NCBI RefSeq assembly: GCF_964340395.1
Contig: NC_135568.1
Span: 5,923,079 to 5,987,078 of the forward strand
Direction of reading: 5' to 3'
Source of the DNA: Glandiceps talaboti
Taxonomy: Eukaryota; Hemichordata; Enteropneusta; Spengelidae
DNA: 64,000 nucleotides
Part shown: positions 38,149-51,725 of the stretch, piece by piece
Numbering within the stretch: the stretch's first letter is position 1
Layout of the letters: each line of letters opens with the position of its first letter
The notes under the pieces: model-generated
The model's database searches: none
What the model was told of the DNA's origin: nothing
Seen by the model: the letters and a program-made list of their open reading frames with translations, nothing else
Program-made: the position numbers and the translations under genes

Positions 38149-39923
38149 ACAGACATGGACATATTGAGAACGGAAGATAATATAAATTGGGACATTTCCG
38201 ATGTACAGAGCGTCATTAATTAGCCTTCTCTTAAGATACACACGCATGACATTAAAATGATAAAATAGTCATTATTTTCACTTTGTTGTAATTATATTGT
38301 TTTTTCATCCTGAAAAAAATAACAAACTTGATCCCCGCTGTCTCGTACCTGCAAAGAGCTTCTCATAAAACACAGGAAACATTACATGAATGAGTATCAT
38401 ATCGTTATAACATAAAATGATAATGATTTTATGACTCCCTGTGGAGTTTATAAAGTTGTGTGTGCTAATTATATGGTCAGAGCATTATCCTCTTTCTGTG
38501 TGCATACTGTCAGAAAAGTTATTAAACATTCCAAATGATGATGGTAAAGTTCCTCCTCGAGATAATTTCTCTGTTATCTTTCCACTGAATTGGGAAGGTA
38601 AGACAACACAAAATAAATCGAATTTCGTGTACATTTAGTAATCCCTTCCCCTTGATAAATGTCTAGGAAATGAAGATCGGACTGGAATGTACTAGACGAC
38701 GGCAAGATTTGGATTGTCTTGTTTCTTTATACTCGTATATGTTTATATCAACTTGTTACCATTAACATCAGCACCGTGAACATCAATTGTTAACATCAAG
38801 GACCCAAATCTTCATTTTCACATTTCGCACATTTTCACTTGTTTTATGATACTTCACTATTTTTTTCACTCTGTCTGTCATAAATCTTAGGAATTAAGAT
38901 TCTTATATCTTAAGTGCTCTTCAGCAATAATGTATCCAACATTCTCATCGCCCATTAGAATGAGAGATACATTGAGACTGAAGTGGACATGAGGCTATTT
39001 CAATTTGTATTGATGGTGTATCATCTGGTCGTAAAATCTGTCATTTTGGTTCATTGAAGCGTCTAAAACGCCCACGTGATTGACTTGCTATACAGTAACT
39101 AGGTCAAGAATTTGGTTACTTTTTATTGGATTTTATTTCGGCAATTTGTAATGTTTTCCTAAAAATTATAACCAAACGTTCTGATTAAGGTGGCACGCTG
39201 GAAAATATACCTTTCGGGGATATATGAATAAAGGTTTTTGTATGAAATTGATTTAGAAATTTAATTATGATTTTAGTCAGGGCACGTCGTACGCCTGGTA
39301 TCCGCTCCCCCTCCCCATCATCAAAAGATCCTAGAATTTTGCACGAAAAATAAGGACAATCACCATGTAACAATGATCTAAGAATGTTTATGCCTCTCAA
39401 CATGATCATCCAAGTGAGTGTACATTTTCCTTTGACCAGCTTGTAATTCTCAAAGTCTTAAGTTCGTTGAAAATGACGATTCCGATGAGACCCCATTAAG
39501 GTGTAGTTGACACACGGAGGCAGTGAATCAATGTTATGCTCTGAATATTTGACCATTACAAGAAGTCAAATCGGACAAAGTTATCGGCTCAAGACAGCGA
39601 TACTAAAAACTGCAACAAGGTACACATGATCAGTAACTGTAGTATCTCAATACACTCGATAGCTACCTTCAGCACTTTCTTTTTCCCAATACACCCTCGA
39701 GTTTTTCAATTCCCTCGGAAGTTACGTCTAGTCTATGCCACTTTCCATTTCCCAATACACTCTCAGACTATTACTGCTGCAGTTAGCAAGTAGCAGGATC
39801 TTAATTCAATGGTAACCCGGTCTTAGGTAACGTGAACTGACCTAGAATATGCCATAGTATCCTACATGACCGAGTTTACCTTACATTCTACTGTGTTTTA
39901 GGTATTAAAGTGTCCGGGACCAT
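38149..39923. other. AT-rich sequence, nothing recognised
   Basis: Short chance frames only. No repeat or element ends were found. Confidence 0.5.
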
Positions 39924-40200
39924 AAATCAATCAATTAAGTCATTTATACAGCGCCAGTATCCAAAACTGAGTTCAGTTCAGAGGCACTGTACAATTATGT
40001 ATACATGGTGAAAGCTCTGCTGAAAAGATATGCTTAGGTTCTTCCTAAAAGAACAAGCTGTGGGTTTTGACGTATTTTCAGTGGCAAAGTGTTCCAGAGG
40101 TGCGTGCTTCACGCGAAAAGGTACGCCCACCAAATTACATGAGTCATGGGCTTGTGGAGAAGATATTAAATGAGAAACTGTTAACCTGGAGAAACCTAAC
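39924..40200 (-). mobile_element. LINE 3' end (decayed ORF2 C-terminus and tail)
   Basis: Reading the minus strand from about 40140, one frame gives LWNTLPLKIRQNPQL (40099 downward). After a frameshift comes FRKNLSISFQQSF (40049-40011). Together they match the LWNSLP...FKxxLKTHLF pattern at the C-terminus of CR1/L2-like non-LTR retrotransposon polyproteins. Next come GGCGCTGTATAAATG (39955-39941) and a short TTGATTGATT tail (39936-39925), the usual LINE 3' terminus of this type. Frameshifts and stops show that the copy is dead and 5'-truncated. Confidence 0.7.
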
Positions 40201-40206
40201 ATTGGA

Positions 40207-40412
40207 TGACCTGAACAAACCAAAAGTATGTAAAAGTATCTTTACATGACCTTACACGACCTCACTTGACCTTTCATTAGTTTTGGTCAAGCAGGGTACA
40301 TACATTCGTATACCTATCAATGTTTATCATGCCTATGTGACCTGACCTGACCCTTAGTTGATCCAAGACTGGATGGCCTGCAATAAATACTTAGCATGAC
40401 ACGAGTTGACCT
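40207..40412 (+). promoter_or_regulatory. Cluster of TGACCT half sites
   Basis: TGACCT occurs at 40207, 40247, 40267, 40338, 40343 and 40407, with TGACCC at 40348. From 40247 to 40272 the motifs are spaced 10 bases apart (TGACCT, CGACCT, TGACCT). AGGTCA/TGACCT is the nuclear-receptor half site. The cluster lies next to the LINE remnant and may belong to it. Regulatory activity is inferred. Confidence 0.3.
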
Positions 40413-42330
40413 CAGATCCTCCGTACAGGTATTATAGCATATATGGGTCTGAGACACATAAGGAAATTTTACCTAGAGTAAACTGACCATATATAGGCAC
40501 GCACAACAGAAACACTTTAAGAATTTCAAATCTAAAAGTATAAATTTCTGAATATACTTAAGTCAAACAACGTTTTGAAGTGATGATTTTAACGAAAGTT
40601 GATAGTGGAGTTAGTTTTGGCCATAACGTTTTAGTATCCTCATATTCGTGGGTTGTATATAAATATGAATATAGATATGAGACAGATATGCTTTTAATGT
40701 GTTGTAGGTTTACATTATCGACAGTATATATTCTTTACGACATTTTTGAAGTATCGGATGTCAAAATAATACAGTCGTTACATCGATTCAGTAGCATCAT
40801 TAATTTCTCAAGAAAAGGAATGTTGTGTTCGTCTGACACTGCACTGCTATGTATGAAATTTAGCTGACACTTTGTCTTTTTTTTAAATGTCATTGATGAA
40901 TTATTCAGCGTTCATAACAGATAAGCAGTGGTTTGTTTTATCTGAGCTAGATGTAGACAGGATCTATTACCAGATATAAACGAAATACCTCCCTTTAGTA
41001 CGATAAAGCCAGACTTTTGATCGTCCCATTGGTATATCAAATTACATATGCATGGAAGCGTGACGGAAAGCTGACAGCACCCTCTCTTGGTAGAAACTAA
41101 AACTATCTCACAAGGAAATATATTTTAAGGTGCAAATAAATGTAATTCGGATTTTGTATAGAAATGTAAATGAACTAGACACTCATGAAAAAAAAATAAG
41201 AAAAAATAAAATAAAATCTACCTACCTATTCTAAAACTGAGCGTAATCGGAAACACTGAATTTGTTTTAGGCTTAACGACCATGCGTCCCTTCCGCTTGG
41301 TCATTATTTTCACATATATATTGGGCATATATGTGCAAATGTAACCCCTCACGAGTATAATCAAACCGTTAATCAGACATGTCAGTCATGGTATCCTCAA
41401 CATATCTGTTACATAGCATTAACATTTCAACAACAAGATATGGCGATATGATATGATAGGATATGATATATATATTCTGTAGACGTTCTACAATCCAACG
41501 ATCAATTTTTACGCTTACTTTAAAAGTGCACGTAGTAGTGATATCATCGTTGAATTGAGAATTTAGAATTTTGATAAGTAAGATTCAACATGAATGTGTT
41601 TGCAATATTCTTAGGTGATATATGTCTTATAATAAATCGAATCAACACTATAATGGCCACCATATTCATTTAAGTTTGTTATGTTTTTGAAGTGATATAT
41701 TTCTTGTAATATATCAAATCAACATCATTATGGTCAAATTTCATTTCATTTGTTTTTAAACTGTGCCCAATGTGTGTAACGCTACAATGAACCAATTAAC
41801 TTGTGATTCCTAAATGATTATTCCAGCGATGAATTGTATGTAAGGTAAAATGACCCCAATTCATCATGGCAGCAACGAGTGGAGTCGGTTTGCAGGATCA
41901 TTGACTCGTGTGTCACGAAGACATATTCATCAGTGACAAGTTCTCTCTCTAGAGAAATATGTCAATAACGGGCTTATCAACACTTTGATAGCCAAAACGT
42001 CATGCGGTGTTCTCGATCGATTTCCCATTATAAAATGTCAACACTTTCGCTCATGTCATTTTTCTATGATTGTCTGTCAATGGATGTATTGAATATCCCA
42101 GTATGGTCGGTTCTGATACATCTCTAGATACATCACTAACACAACAGTTTGATCTACACCGTATATTTTACAACTGGTAGTAAGTCATGTCATGTTGCTG
42201 CATACAAATACATGTAGCTGCAATGGTGATGGTGATTTTAAGTGTTTAGAATGGTACTTAGGCGAGTCATCAAATATCAAGACTCAATTCCTTTAAAAAC
42301 AGCAAAAAGGAGTGTTGATAATTGTAAACA
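40413..42330. other. AT-rich sequence with A-rich and GATAT tracts
   Basis: An A-rich tract at 41187-41216 and a degenerate GATAT run at about 41440-41475. A near-repeat of GATATAT.TCTTATAAT(A)AAT followed by ATCAACA...ATGG.CA occurs at about 41616-41666 and 41693-41738. Nothing else was recognised. Confidence 0.5.
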
Positions 42331-42371
42331 TTGCTTTAAAAACACGTCTTTTTACACAACATTTTAAAGAC
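42331..42371 (+). pseudogene. Weak LINE ORF2 C-terminus candidate
   Basis: The plus frame reads ALKTRLFTQHF, close to the FKxxLKTHLFxxxF terminus of LINE polyproteins. There is no LWNSLP motif upstream and no TGAT tail downstream. It is far weaker than the copies at 39.9 and 46.1 kb and may be chance. Confidence 0.2.
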
Positions 42372-44261
42372 ATGTGTGATTTTCATTGTTTGGTTTACTC
42401 ACAAGACGTTTTTACCTTACTCTACCCTCTCCGTTATTTCGTTATTTTACTTCCTGCTTAAGGACTTATCTCTCTCAGAAATTAATTAAAATACTGTTTT
42501 AGCTTTGTTTGTTTTTCCATGTGTAAGCTTTCTTGTGTTTTACACTTGTCTGGTGATCATTTAAACGCGGTTTACAGACCTTTATTAAATATTTGGTGGT
42601 GGTGGAATTCATTTGATTCCATCAGGTGTGCGAATTTATTATATATAACTTATTTTCTGTGTATGTGTGTTTCCGTATTTGACTTGTTTGTCTTTGCTGT
42701 GTGAAGAGAAGATAATCATAAATAATAATGTACACACTTGCAGCATGTTATTCGTTGTTTGTTATTCTTACTACAAACAGTCCAAAGTAAAGTTCACTCT
42801 CCTGTACTTGTCTACATTGACTTCTTCATACTTTGTTCCTCCCAAAGTCAAGTGAAGTTTTAGACAGAAGGTTACCAAGTTGACAAGAAAAGTCAATGCC
42901 TCTACAGTTTCTGAAACCTTTGGGGCGTTTGCGTATACTCCTTTCAGAAAGAAATACCTCTTTTCTGATTATTAGTTTATATACTTCATTTAATTGCTTT
43001 GCTACACTTCAGGCGAATTAATCGTCCAAGGAAAATAAAAACCGCCCATATTTCAACGGGAAATGAACAAATTGAATGGTTTGCTGTCAGAAAACGTCAA
43101 AATTGATTCCAAATTGCTGAATAAACATATACTGTGAAAATATTGCACATCACTAACATGATTCAATGTGTATACTGCTCATGCGCAAATTCGCTCACGA
43201 GAGTGTGTGCTTATTTTGCTATTATATCGCAAATAGATATTTCCGTTATTTTTCAACAGTTAATAAAACAATATTATAAAGCGTGTAAAAACTGCGACAT
43301 CTCTTTCAGAAACCAACACAATAGATAAATCATATTACCCTCCTTCTATATCATAATATTCTCAACCACTAATATATATACAGTTTTAATTTGGAGGTAT
43401 ACCTGTACTTGATTATTTGCTAAAAGAACGTGATACAAAAATGAAGACTATTTCAGATAACATTGAAGCAAAATTAAACATTAAGGAGCTTAATACACGC
43501 AGACCTGAACAAATCGATAATTTAATTTGGGGGCATTGAGATAATCAAATAGAGTGATATCCAATCTATGACAGGTGAAACAACACAGCCGGCAGACCTA
43601 TCAGTTATGCAAAGCAATACACCATTAAGCTACTGACTCGAGGCCTATTCACTTGCGCAAAACCTGTTACCAAAGAATCTGAAATGTCAGAAGGAAATTT
43701 GTTATGATAGAACTGATGACATCTCAAAACGTTAAATAGTCTTAAATTTCAAAACAAACTTGATGTATTTTATTTTTGTCAAAGACAATATATGCACAAT
43801 CAATAAGCCTTTGCATCTATGTTTTATTAAATCTAATGAAATGTCCATTCCATTCGTCCTTGACTTAATCTCATAAGATTTTCAATGACTGACAAGAAGA
43901 CAGCACATGTCCGATGCTGGCATTTGGTCTATTTTACTAATCTGGTATGATAGAGTTCAATGGCCTTAAATCCCTGTCAAACAATAATTACACTTTATGC
44001 AAAACATAACATTTATGGATGACACAATCTTCAGTAAATGACTTGATGATTTGACCAAGCTTTCGTTATTCAAGTAAAAGTTATAATACAAAGAACGATA
44101 ATTGTTAATTGGTTTTTATCGAACATTTCACCTTTTGTCATTCTACATGAAGCACAATTTAAATCACCCAACTTCTTGCTCCACACTTAGAAGAAAGCCA
44201 ATTTATTTAAATCATCTGGTATATGTTAAAATGTAAAAAGAAAATGCTCACCACGATAGCA

Positions 44262-44266
<5 letters not shown>
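42372..44266. other. AT-rich sequence, nothing recognised
   Basis: Short chance frames only. Confidence 0.5.

Positions 44267-44301
<35 letters not shown>
44267..44301 (+). repeat. (CAA)n trinucleotide array
   Basis: About 11 CAA/ACA units. It lies inside an 82-codon plus-strand frame (44223-44471) whose poly-Thr run comes from the repeat. The downstream residues of that frame look like ordinary sequence but are not recognised. Confidence 0.95.
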
Positions 44302-44304
<3 letters not shown>

Positions 44305-45261
44305 AGCGACAACAAAATCAAACAAGATCAGTACTTGGATTTCCTACACTTAAATGGAAGGCTTTAGCATTTAGTAGGGTTATTCCTGAAATGGCAGCTA
44401 TTTATGACTTTGTTGGACCAAGGACATTTAAGACCAATAATGGGTTGTCATCTGTATACCATTTACCGTAAGCCATATAGTGGCTAACCTACATTAGAGT
44501 GTCACGCTAAATTTCTATAATGTGGTGTTAGTCCACTTATTTGTAAAGACATTACACAGCTGCTGCGGCACTTCAAAAAGTTCCCTTGTTTGCTTTTCAT
44601 TTATGTTTATGACCATGAATTGAAAAAATAACGATCATGGAAGTTAGTTGTAGCCAACTGTAATTATGACAAAGAACATCAACAGAAAATAAACCATCAA
44701 TATTTGCAACTTATGTACATTAAGCTTTTTGGCATATTTTGATAAATCCATCGATTTATTGATAAGTCTTAGCAATAATCCTGACATTACTTCAGCCTTG
44801 TGGTACTGTTTGTCTATTGATTAAATTATACTAATGGAGTCAGTGTGTTAATGTCATGCTTCTTTTGACCTTAAGCGTACATTTATTTTCATTCTATACA
44901 ACCCTTCCATCGATTTCTTAGTACAGACAACAAGTGTTACAATCGGTAAATGATTGATGTCTGTTTGAAGTTAAACTATGGAGTACTTTAACAAAGTTAA
45001 TGGAAATTCTCGTAGATGTTTTAATAGCATCGATTCCATTTATTATCACAAATATCAATATAAAGTAAAGTTGAGCTACAAATATACTGAACTGTACCTA
45101 TGCCGTACAGCCTATTTAGCTAGTATGTTAATATATTCATCGGTACATTCATCTGCTGTGTGTTTATTTGCTTACTTGCTTACTTGCTTCTTTATACATA
45201 TTTTCATTTTCGCACCAAATGTGATAATTTATTTTAACAATATTTGTGTATGTTGAACAGT
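44302..45261. other. AT-rich sequence, nothing recognised
   Basis: A short CTTGCTTA repeat at about 45168-45188. No gene or element recognised. Confidence 0.5.
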
Positions 45262-45504
45262 TCTTTAAGCATATAAAGGTGCTTGTCTCCCAAGAGGTCC
45301 AGTGAAGGTCATCACTCATGGTTTAGTGTCAGTGCAGGAGGAGACTGGAGTGTCAAGGGGAAAAGCTCTGTTTCTCGGTAGAGTCAAACTGAACGATACT
45401 CTTCTTACTTACAGCATGTTAAATTTAATCAATCCCAGATTAATGCTCAAACTCCGGCCGCAATGGTAGGAGCCATGTAGTTTAACCACTCGGCGACCGA
45501 AAAC
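45262..45504 (-). mobile_element. tRNA-headed SINE, copy 1
   Basis: On the minus strand the 5' end reads GGTCGCCGAGTGGTTAAAC (box A pattern). A B-box-like GGAGTTTGAGCAT follows at about 45456-45444. The body shares many blocks with 51325-51575: ACCATTGCGGCCG (45467-45455), GATTGATTAAATTTAACA, AGAGTATCGTTCAG, CTCCTCCTG (complement at 45335-45343) and CACTGGAC (complement at 45297-45304). The spacing between the last two blocks is the same in both copies. The head resembles a Leu- or Ser-type tRNA. It has no coding capacity. A SINE needs a partner LINE for movement; whether the LINEs seen here serve it is unknown. Confidence 0.75.
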
Positions 45505-46052
45505 CTATATTGCTGTGCGAGTAGTAAGGGATTTAGCTATTAGGATGACTTATTTCCGACAAATCAGAAAAAGAAATTACATAATAAAAAGCGAATGTGT
45601 TAAGCAGTTATAAGGTTTGTATCTTGATAGACAATTGCGTAATGACTCCCGGTTCATATACTACAGCACTAGAAAATAAACATGGCAGAATTTGACAGCA
45701 AATACAAGAAAGATGGGGTTACCTTGTTATCCAAGCATAGAACTATATAGACATACTTGCCTACACTTAAAGCCTTGAATTTCTTACCACGATAGATTCT
45801 CCTCTCATTTGACAGCGCTATGCTTTTTCTCCATTCTGATACTTTTGCAATGATGTTATGATTACATTGTGCAACAGTGTTGTGTCATACGACATAGCAA
45901 GATTTATGATGTTATTGACAATAAAATGAACAAGGCTGTCTTCAAACATCACCCTCCTTGCACGATATTACACTTCAGAAAATGAACTGTACAATGCAAC
46001 ACTTTTGTCACAAAACTCAATTACATGTACTTCACAAACTTGTGATTTATAG
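45505..46052. other. AT-rich sequence, nothing recognised
   Basis: No frame, repeat or element recognised between the SINE copy and the LINE remnant. Confidence 0.5.
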
Positions 46053-46492
<440 letters not shown>

Positions 46493-48593
46493 ACTTTTTC
46501 ATGGACACCAAACGTCCTCGAGTAAATTTATTTTAGGTGTGAAAAAATATTTTGGAAAAAGATTACCTACCATTTATTATTAAACAGTGCATAGCGATAT
46601 CACAGGTAATGGTTCCCATGGGAACCATGTATCAACTTTTAATTCCTGAATTAAAGTTATTTTCCTGTTGTTAACATCTGATAATCAGATAGTAGGTGTT
46701 CGTTAGTATTGTAATTGCGTGATTATCGATTAAAACATCCTGCTTTGGACAGTTCCCAATAGGGCATCTTGTGCAAATCATTCCATTGCCCATAATGATC
46801 AAAATACGTGTTCTATATGTGAACGCTATAATCAATGAAAAGATATGTTAATGAGAAATTTTGATTTAAATATTGGGCAAAATTTAGTGAGTCTACATCG
46901 AGATATTGTAATACTATTAGCATCGGCCAGTTTATAAAGCCACGTCCACAATGGCCATTATCAGTATGCTTGATGTAGACATTTACATCATAGTAAAAGG
47001 CATATTTACATAATAACTTCATTTGAATAGTGAAACTACAATAATGGTTTCATGTTGATTGTACGTCACGTAATACAAGCGGTTAGAGAAACAGGAAAAG
47101 AAACAGTAAATCGCGAGGTAGACAGGCTAGTCGAAATTTACATATAAAAAGTATGTCTATTCGCCATTGACACTGAGCTATATAAATGAAGATAATTTAT
47201 CGTACTAAACTGTGTCAGACGAATGTAGAGTTGATTTTAAACTCTACGTGCATTTTCATTATATTCAGTATAATCATACACGTACACATGGTACAAAGGG
47301 GAAAGCGTTGTCACAAATATAACAGATGCCTCAACAAATTCACGTTACCATTTGTTAGTCACGTGCTCAGTCATTTCAAGTGAACATCTTTTCAGCTACA
47401 CATTTATCATTTAGAGACCAGAGAACACAAAAAATATCCCTTATTCATAGGCCTTGGTTTAGAGTAATAACAACTGTCGAGTTATCATCTGCTCTAACTG
47501 ACAATGAGTGATGTGCAATATATAGATACAACTGATGGCCTGTCTCCGTCTCCCACTTAATTTAATTAATATTATTGATAAGAAGCTTTTGAAGGGTAAC
47601 TACAGATGTGTATCTCATATTAGCTTTGCCGCTAATACTTACATCGAATGGATATCTGGCTAGCAGAAAAACAACAGTCATGAGGCAGGATATTTGATAT
47701 TCTCCTACAGACACAAATCAATGTTCATTCGTTTGATTTCCTATGTAGCATGCGATAATAACATACCTTAGAGACTGATAATATCCTGGGAAATAATTTA
47801 TATTGACATTGAAAATGAAAAACACCCACATCGACTAAAGAGTTCCCGTGTATGATCACTGCATTATTCAGAAGAAGTTAGAAAAATATCGCTTAATAAA
47901 ATGTTTGTGTATTGTGTAGGCGTCATGAACCTGATATAAATCTGTCAATATCCTCTTGTAATGTTAATGAATTAGGATCCCGGGAAATTTAGCTGCCATC
48001 CGGAGGACCTAACAGCCGTACTTCTCAGATGAAACTCCCCAGCTACTGATAAATTGTTTTGATTTATTTCAGTACCCACGCTCAGTATTTTCATTGTCCC
48101 TAATCATAACAAATCTAATACAAGTTAAAGTAGGTACGAAACCCGACACCTTACATTGTTATTGACATCTTTCATATCCGCCCCTGGGTAACTACCATCT
48201 GTATGCCGACATACCACTATTTCCTCTGTGTACAGTAAACGGCACAACACTTGTGAATTGTGTTTTCCTGAAATACGTACTTGATGTATTTTTATCTGGA
48301 ATGCATTACACGGTTAAGTGTTATATATTGTTAAAGAATGTACATATTTTGTTCAATGTTAAAACGCAAAAAAAATGTTGCAGCATCGAATGAATGATCT
48401 AATGTACGAAACTTTACATCATTGGATAATATCTCCCAATAGCAATCTTGAAATAGTTTCCTGTAATTTCTAAACTAAGATGTATATTCAAACTGCATAT
48501 ATTCTCTGGGATATGTAATCCCACCATTCCCTTAAGTAATGAATACAGACAGCACTCTAATGAATATTATGTGTATGTACTTCTACGCGATGT
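46493..48593. other. AT-rich sequence with one perfect 20 bp palindrome
   Basis: ATGGTTCCCATGGGAACCAT at 46609-46628 is identical to its reverse complement. Otherwise nothing was recognised. Confidence 0.55.
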
Positions 48594-48832
48594 CATACAT
48601 ACATACATACATACATACATACATACATACATACATACATACATACATGCATGCATACACACAGACATATGTACGTACGTACGTACGTACGTACGTACAA
48701 ACATACGTACATACATACATACATACATACATACATACATACATACATACATGCATGCATGCATGCGTGCATGCTAGATACATACATACATACATACATA
48801 CATACATACATACATACATACATACATACACA

Positions 48833-48904
<72 letters not shown>

Positions 48905-48969
48905 TACATACATACATACATACATACATACATACATACATACATACATACATACATACATACATACAC
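48594..48969 (+). repeat. CATA / ACGT / CATG / CAGG / CAGA compound array
   Basis: 376 bp. CATA units (48594-48652) lead to CATG, then ACGT units (about 48671-48698), then CATA, CATG, CATA, a CAGG block (about 48836-48867), a CAGA block (to about 48903) and CATA again to the end. Most of the CATA, ACGT and CATG parts also alternate purine and pyrimidine strictly. Every frame is open, giving spurious HTYI and CMYV proteins of up to 160 residues. Confidence 0.97.
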
Positions 48970-51324
48970 AATCCCCATGGTACATGGCAGCATACGTTTT
49001 GAAAATTTCGATAAAACATAGCTATCATAGATACAGTTCGATGGTTTCCACATTCCATCAGTTCATCTTGAAAAGAGAATGAACTTTGATTTTTCCTTGA
49101 AATGTTACTATTACATTTAGATCGACTTTCCTTCATCGTGAGAGAGGTATCGTCAACATGACTTTTAATTTAAGTAATATAGTATTTGAAATAAAACTTA
49201 CTATTTTTTAGCATTGAATAGGACATTGTAAGAGTTGAAACAGTTCTAACTTTTGTAAATTGAATATTCAAGGTTTGACTATCGATCAATCGCCGAGTAA
49301 CTTTATTCATTAAGTTAAACATGTTTCCTAAATAGAAATGGTGTGGGTGAACCTCGTTAGGTAAAATGAATCATTCAACTTATCTATGCTTGAACACTTT
49401 AACTAAATGAAGCAACACTCGAGTCGTCTTTCAATAGACTGCCATCGGTCAAGCAAATTCTTAGGGGAAAAAGTACATTCACAAACCAGCACCTTGTCTG
49501 CATGTCAATGTATAGCGTGAGTTCACCGCAATGTTGCCAATATGCACACATTTAAGTCTTATGTAATGTTAAAATTCTTTGCTTGTGACGTCATCCTTTG
49601 AGATCCTACGAAGGGACAACATAACCCTTTTGACTGTGACATTTTTTACGTGTAGGATGATTAAATTCAATGTAATACAATGGCTATGAACTATCTATGT
49701 AACTATACATATGTAATAGTCACAAAAATGGTATTTATTGCTGATAAGGTTTACCTAGATCAGCGTCAGGCCCCTTAAAATATAACATGTATGTATTTCC
49801 TGGAAGGTTTGTATTTAGTGTCCATTATCAACAGACTAAGTACACTTATACTGTGAGCATACTACCTGACAATATCCATTTTTATTTTTGACGGCTAACA
49901 TGTTATATTGTATACTGAATTTAGGTAGATACCAGTTGACAACAACATTGTGGAAAACACTAAATTTGAGACTTTATTCTAGGATAACAAACTTGAAAGA
50001 TATAAAACAAACTTGAAATATTTCCTTTTTTATACAGCTGGCAGTCAGCTGTATAGCGTATGAAATAATCAATACAACATTTGGTACAATATATATTGTC
50101 GTTTCCGCATTTCTATTGCCGTAGTCAAATGCAATTACAGAGTAACCACGATAATAAATAATCAGCTTTTCTTACTTTTACATAATAACAAAATATTGTT
50201 TAATGGGTCTTCTTTCTATCATTGTAGGTATATCAAACACACATTGCACATGTATTGTTTTTGTATAAACTTTTACGAGTTAGATTGGCAAAGTTCCATT
50301 AATGCTGATTACACAGAAAAATAGTAAGAAAACACTAGCAAAGCAGTGAACAACTTAACCAAGATAAGGCTTGATTAAAAATGCTTGCAACTATAAATTA
50401 TTGGGGAAAATAATAAATGGGAGGGTATACGGCAAACTGTAAGCAGACAGCAGTAAGGATTACATGGATTTTCACAAATAAATGCATTGTGGATCAAATA
50501 TCATAGAAAAATCCCTTTCATTTGTAACGTTATCTGAACCCATGCTTAATGATCAGTGTACATATTTTCTTAGAATTATCAAGATATCTAATGGCGACTG
50601 GTATCCCAGTCTAATCTACTGTAAAAAATGTTAATGCCATTTACATGAGTTATTCTTTTATTTTCGGACACGGATACGAATAAAGATGTAAGCTTCTTAA
50701 ACTACTAATCCAATGGCAGTCATCATTTACCATAATATTTTACCATCTCCTTTACGTTTTAAGATACTTATCGATTAAATGATATGCTTGATCATAGAAC
50801 GTTTACAGGGAAAGGGTTCCATGATAATTATCTATGTTTATGTTTTGAAAGATTGAGTAGTTTTTGGATCTTAGAGTAAAGTTGTTAGCAAAAACTGTCA
50901 ACTGGTACCCTCATTAATAACGTGACTAAGCCTCATAAGCTTAAAGGTCAACTGCACAATTTTGAGACAAGATATACCACTTACAATATTATCCCTTGAG
51001 TGGCTCGTTTCCACGCATTTGGAGTCTTGTGTTACAGATTGATGGACAAGAACCATCGAAAGAAATAATGATTTTTATTTCATTTTTCATGGGATTTGAA
51101 GTTAACACAGTTCAATTTCAGATGCTACCCAGAGAATGCCAGCTTTCAACCACGCTATCCCATGAACAAGAAATCTTCCTTGCCTTTACCCTAACATGAA
51201 CAATACTGTATGCGGCAAGGCGATACCTTATTTTTATTCTATTAAAATACGGAATGTTGAGGCGTGAAACTAGATTTGAAAGGAATAAGGGTTGATCAAC
51301 TTGGGCCTGGTTGCAATCATTTTA
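48970..51324. other. AT-rich sequence with one perfect hairpin
   Basis: TATACAGCTG (50031-50040) pairs perfectly with 50046-50055 across a 5 nt loop. Nothing else was recognised in 2.3 kb. Confidence 0.55.
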
Positions 51325-51575
51325 TAGCTTGACGGTAGTAAACCACTTGACTCTAGCTAACCACTTCGGCCGTGGTTCCAGCCCTAGTCCAGGTTTGATT
51401 ACATTTGCCACTATAAGCAGAGTGTTGTTCAGCGTGACTTACTAAGTTACTACCGATAACACAGGTTTTCCCTGTGTGGCACTCAGACTTCCTCCTGTAT
51501 TAACACTGAACCCATGAGAGACGGCCCTCACTGGACTTCTTGGGGAAACAATCACTGTTAAACAGTGTCGTATGC
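51325..51575 (+). mobile_element. tRNA-headed SINE, copy 2
   Basis: The head includes GACGGTAGTAAACCACTTGA and a clear B-box GTGGTTCCAGCCC at 51372-51384. The body aligns with the copy at 45.3-45.5 kb: ACCACTTCGGCCG (51360-51372), GGTTTGATTACATTTGCCA, AGAGTGTTGTTCAG, CTTCCTCCTG (51488-51497), ACACTGAACCCATGAGAG and CACTGGACTTCTTGGG (51529-51544). The two copies are on opposite strands and clearly diverged. That excludes a recent duplication and supports independent insertions of one family. Confidence 0.75.
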
Positions 51576-51725
51576 TGATAGAAATATCCAGTACGACTAC
51601 AGATTATTAACATTTTAAATGATTGTACATTTTTTGTATTAGTTCCCAGCGTTTGTTTTGACTCGAACATATAGAAGTTCTTAGTGGCGGCAAATACTAT
51701 TTTTGAGTAAAGGAGGATATATAAA

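Noticed and set aside
48539-49136. Overlapping open frames of up to 160 codons on both strands
   Set aside because: They are translations of the CATA/CAGG/CAGA arrays, whose four-base units lack stops in all frames. The same applies to frames over the arrays at 1.84, 7.0, 12.2, 17.3, 21.1, 27.9, 34.3, 51.8, 53.9 and 59.5 kb.
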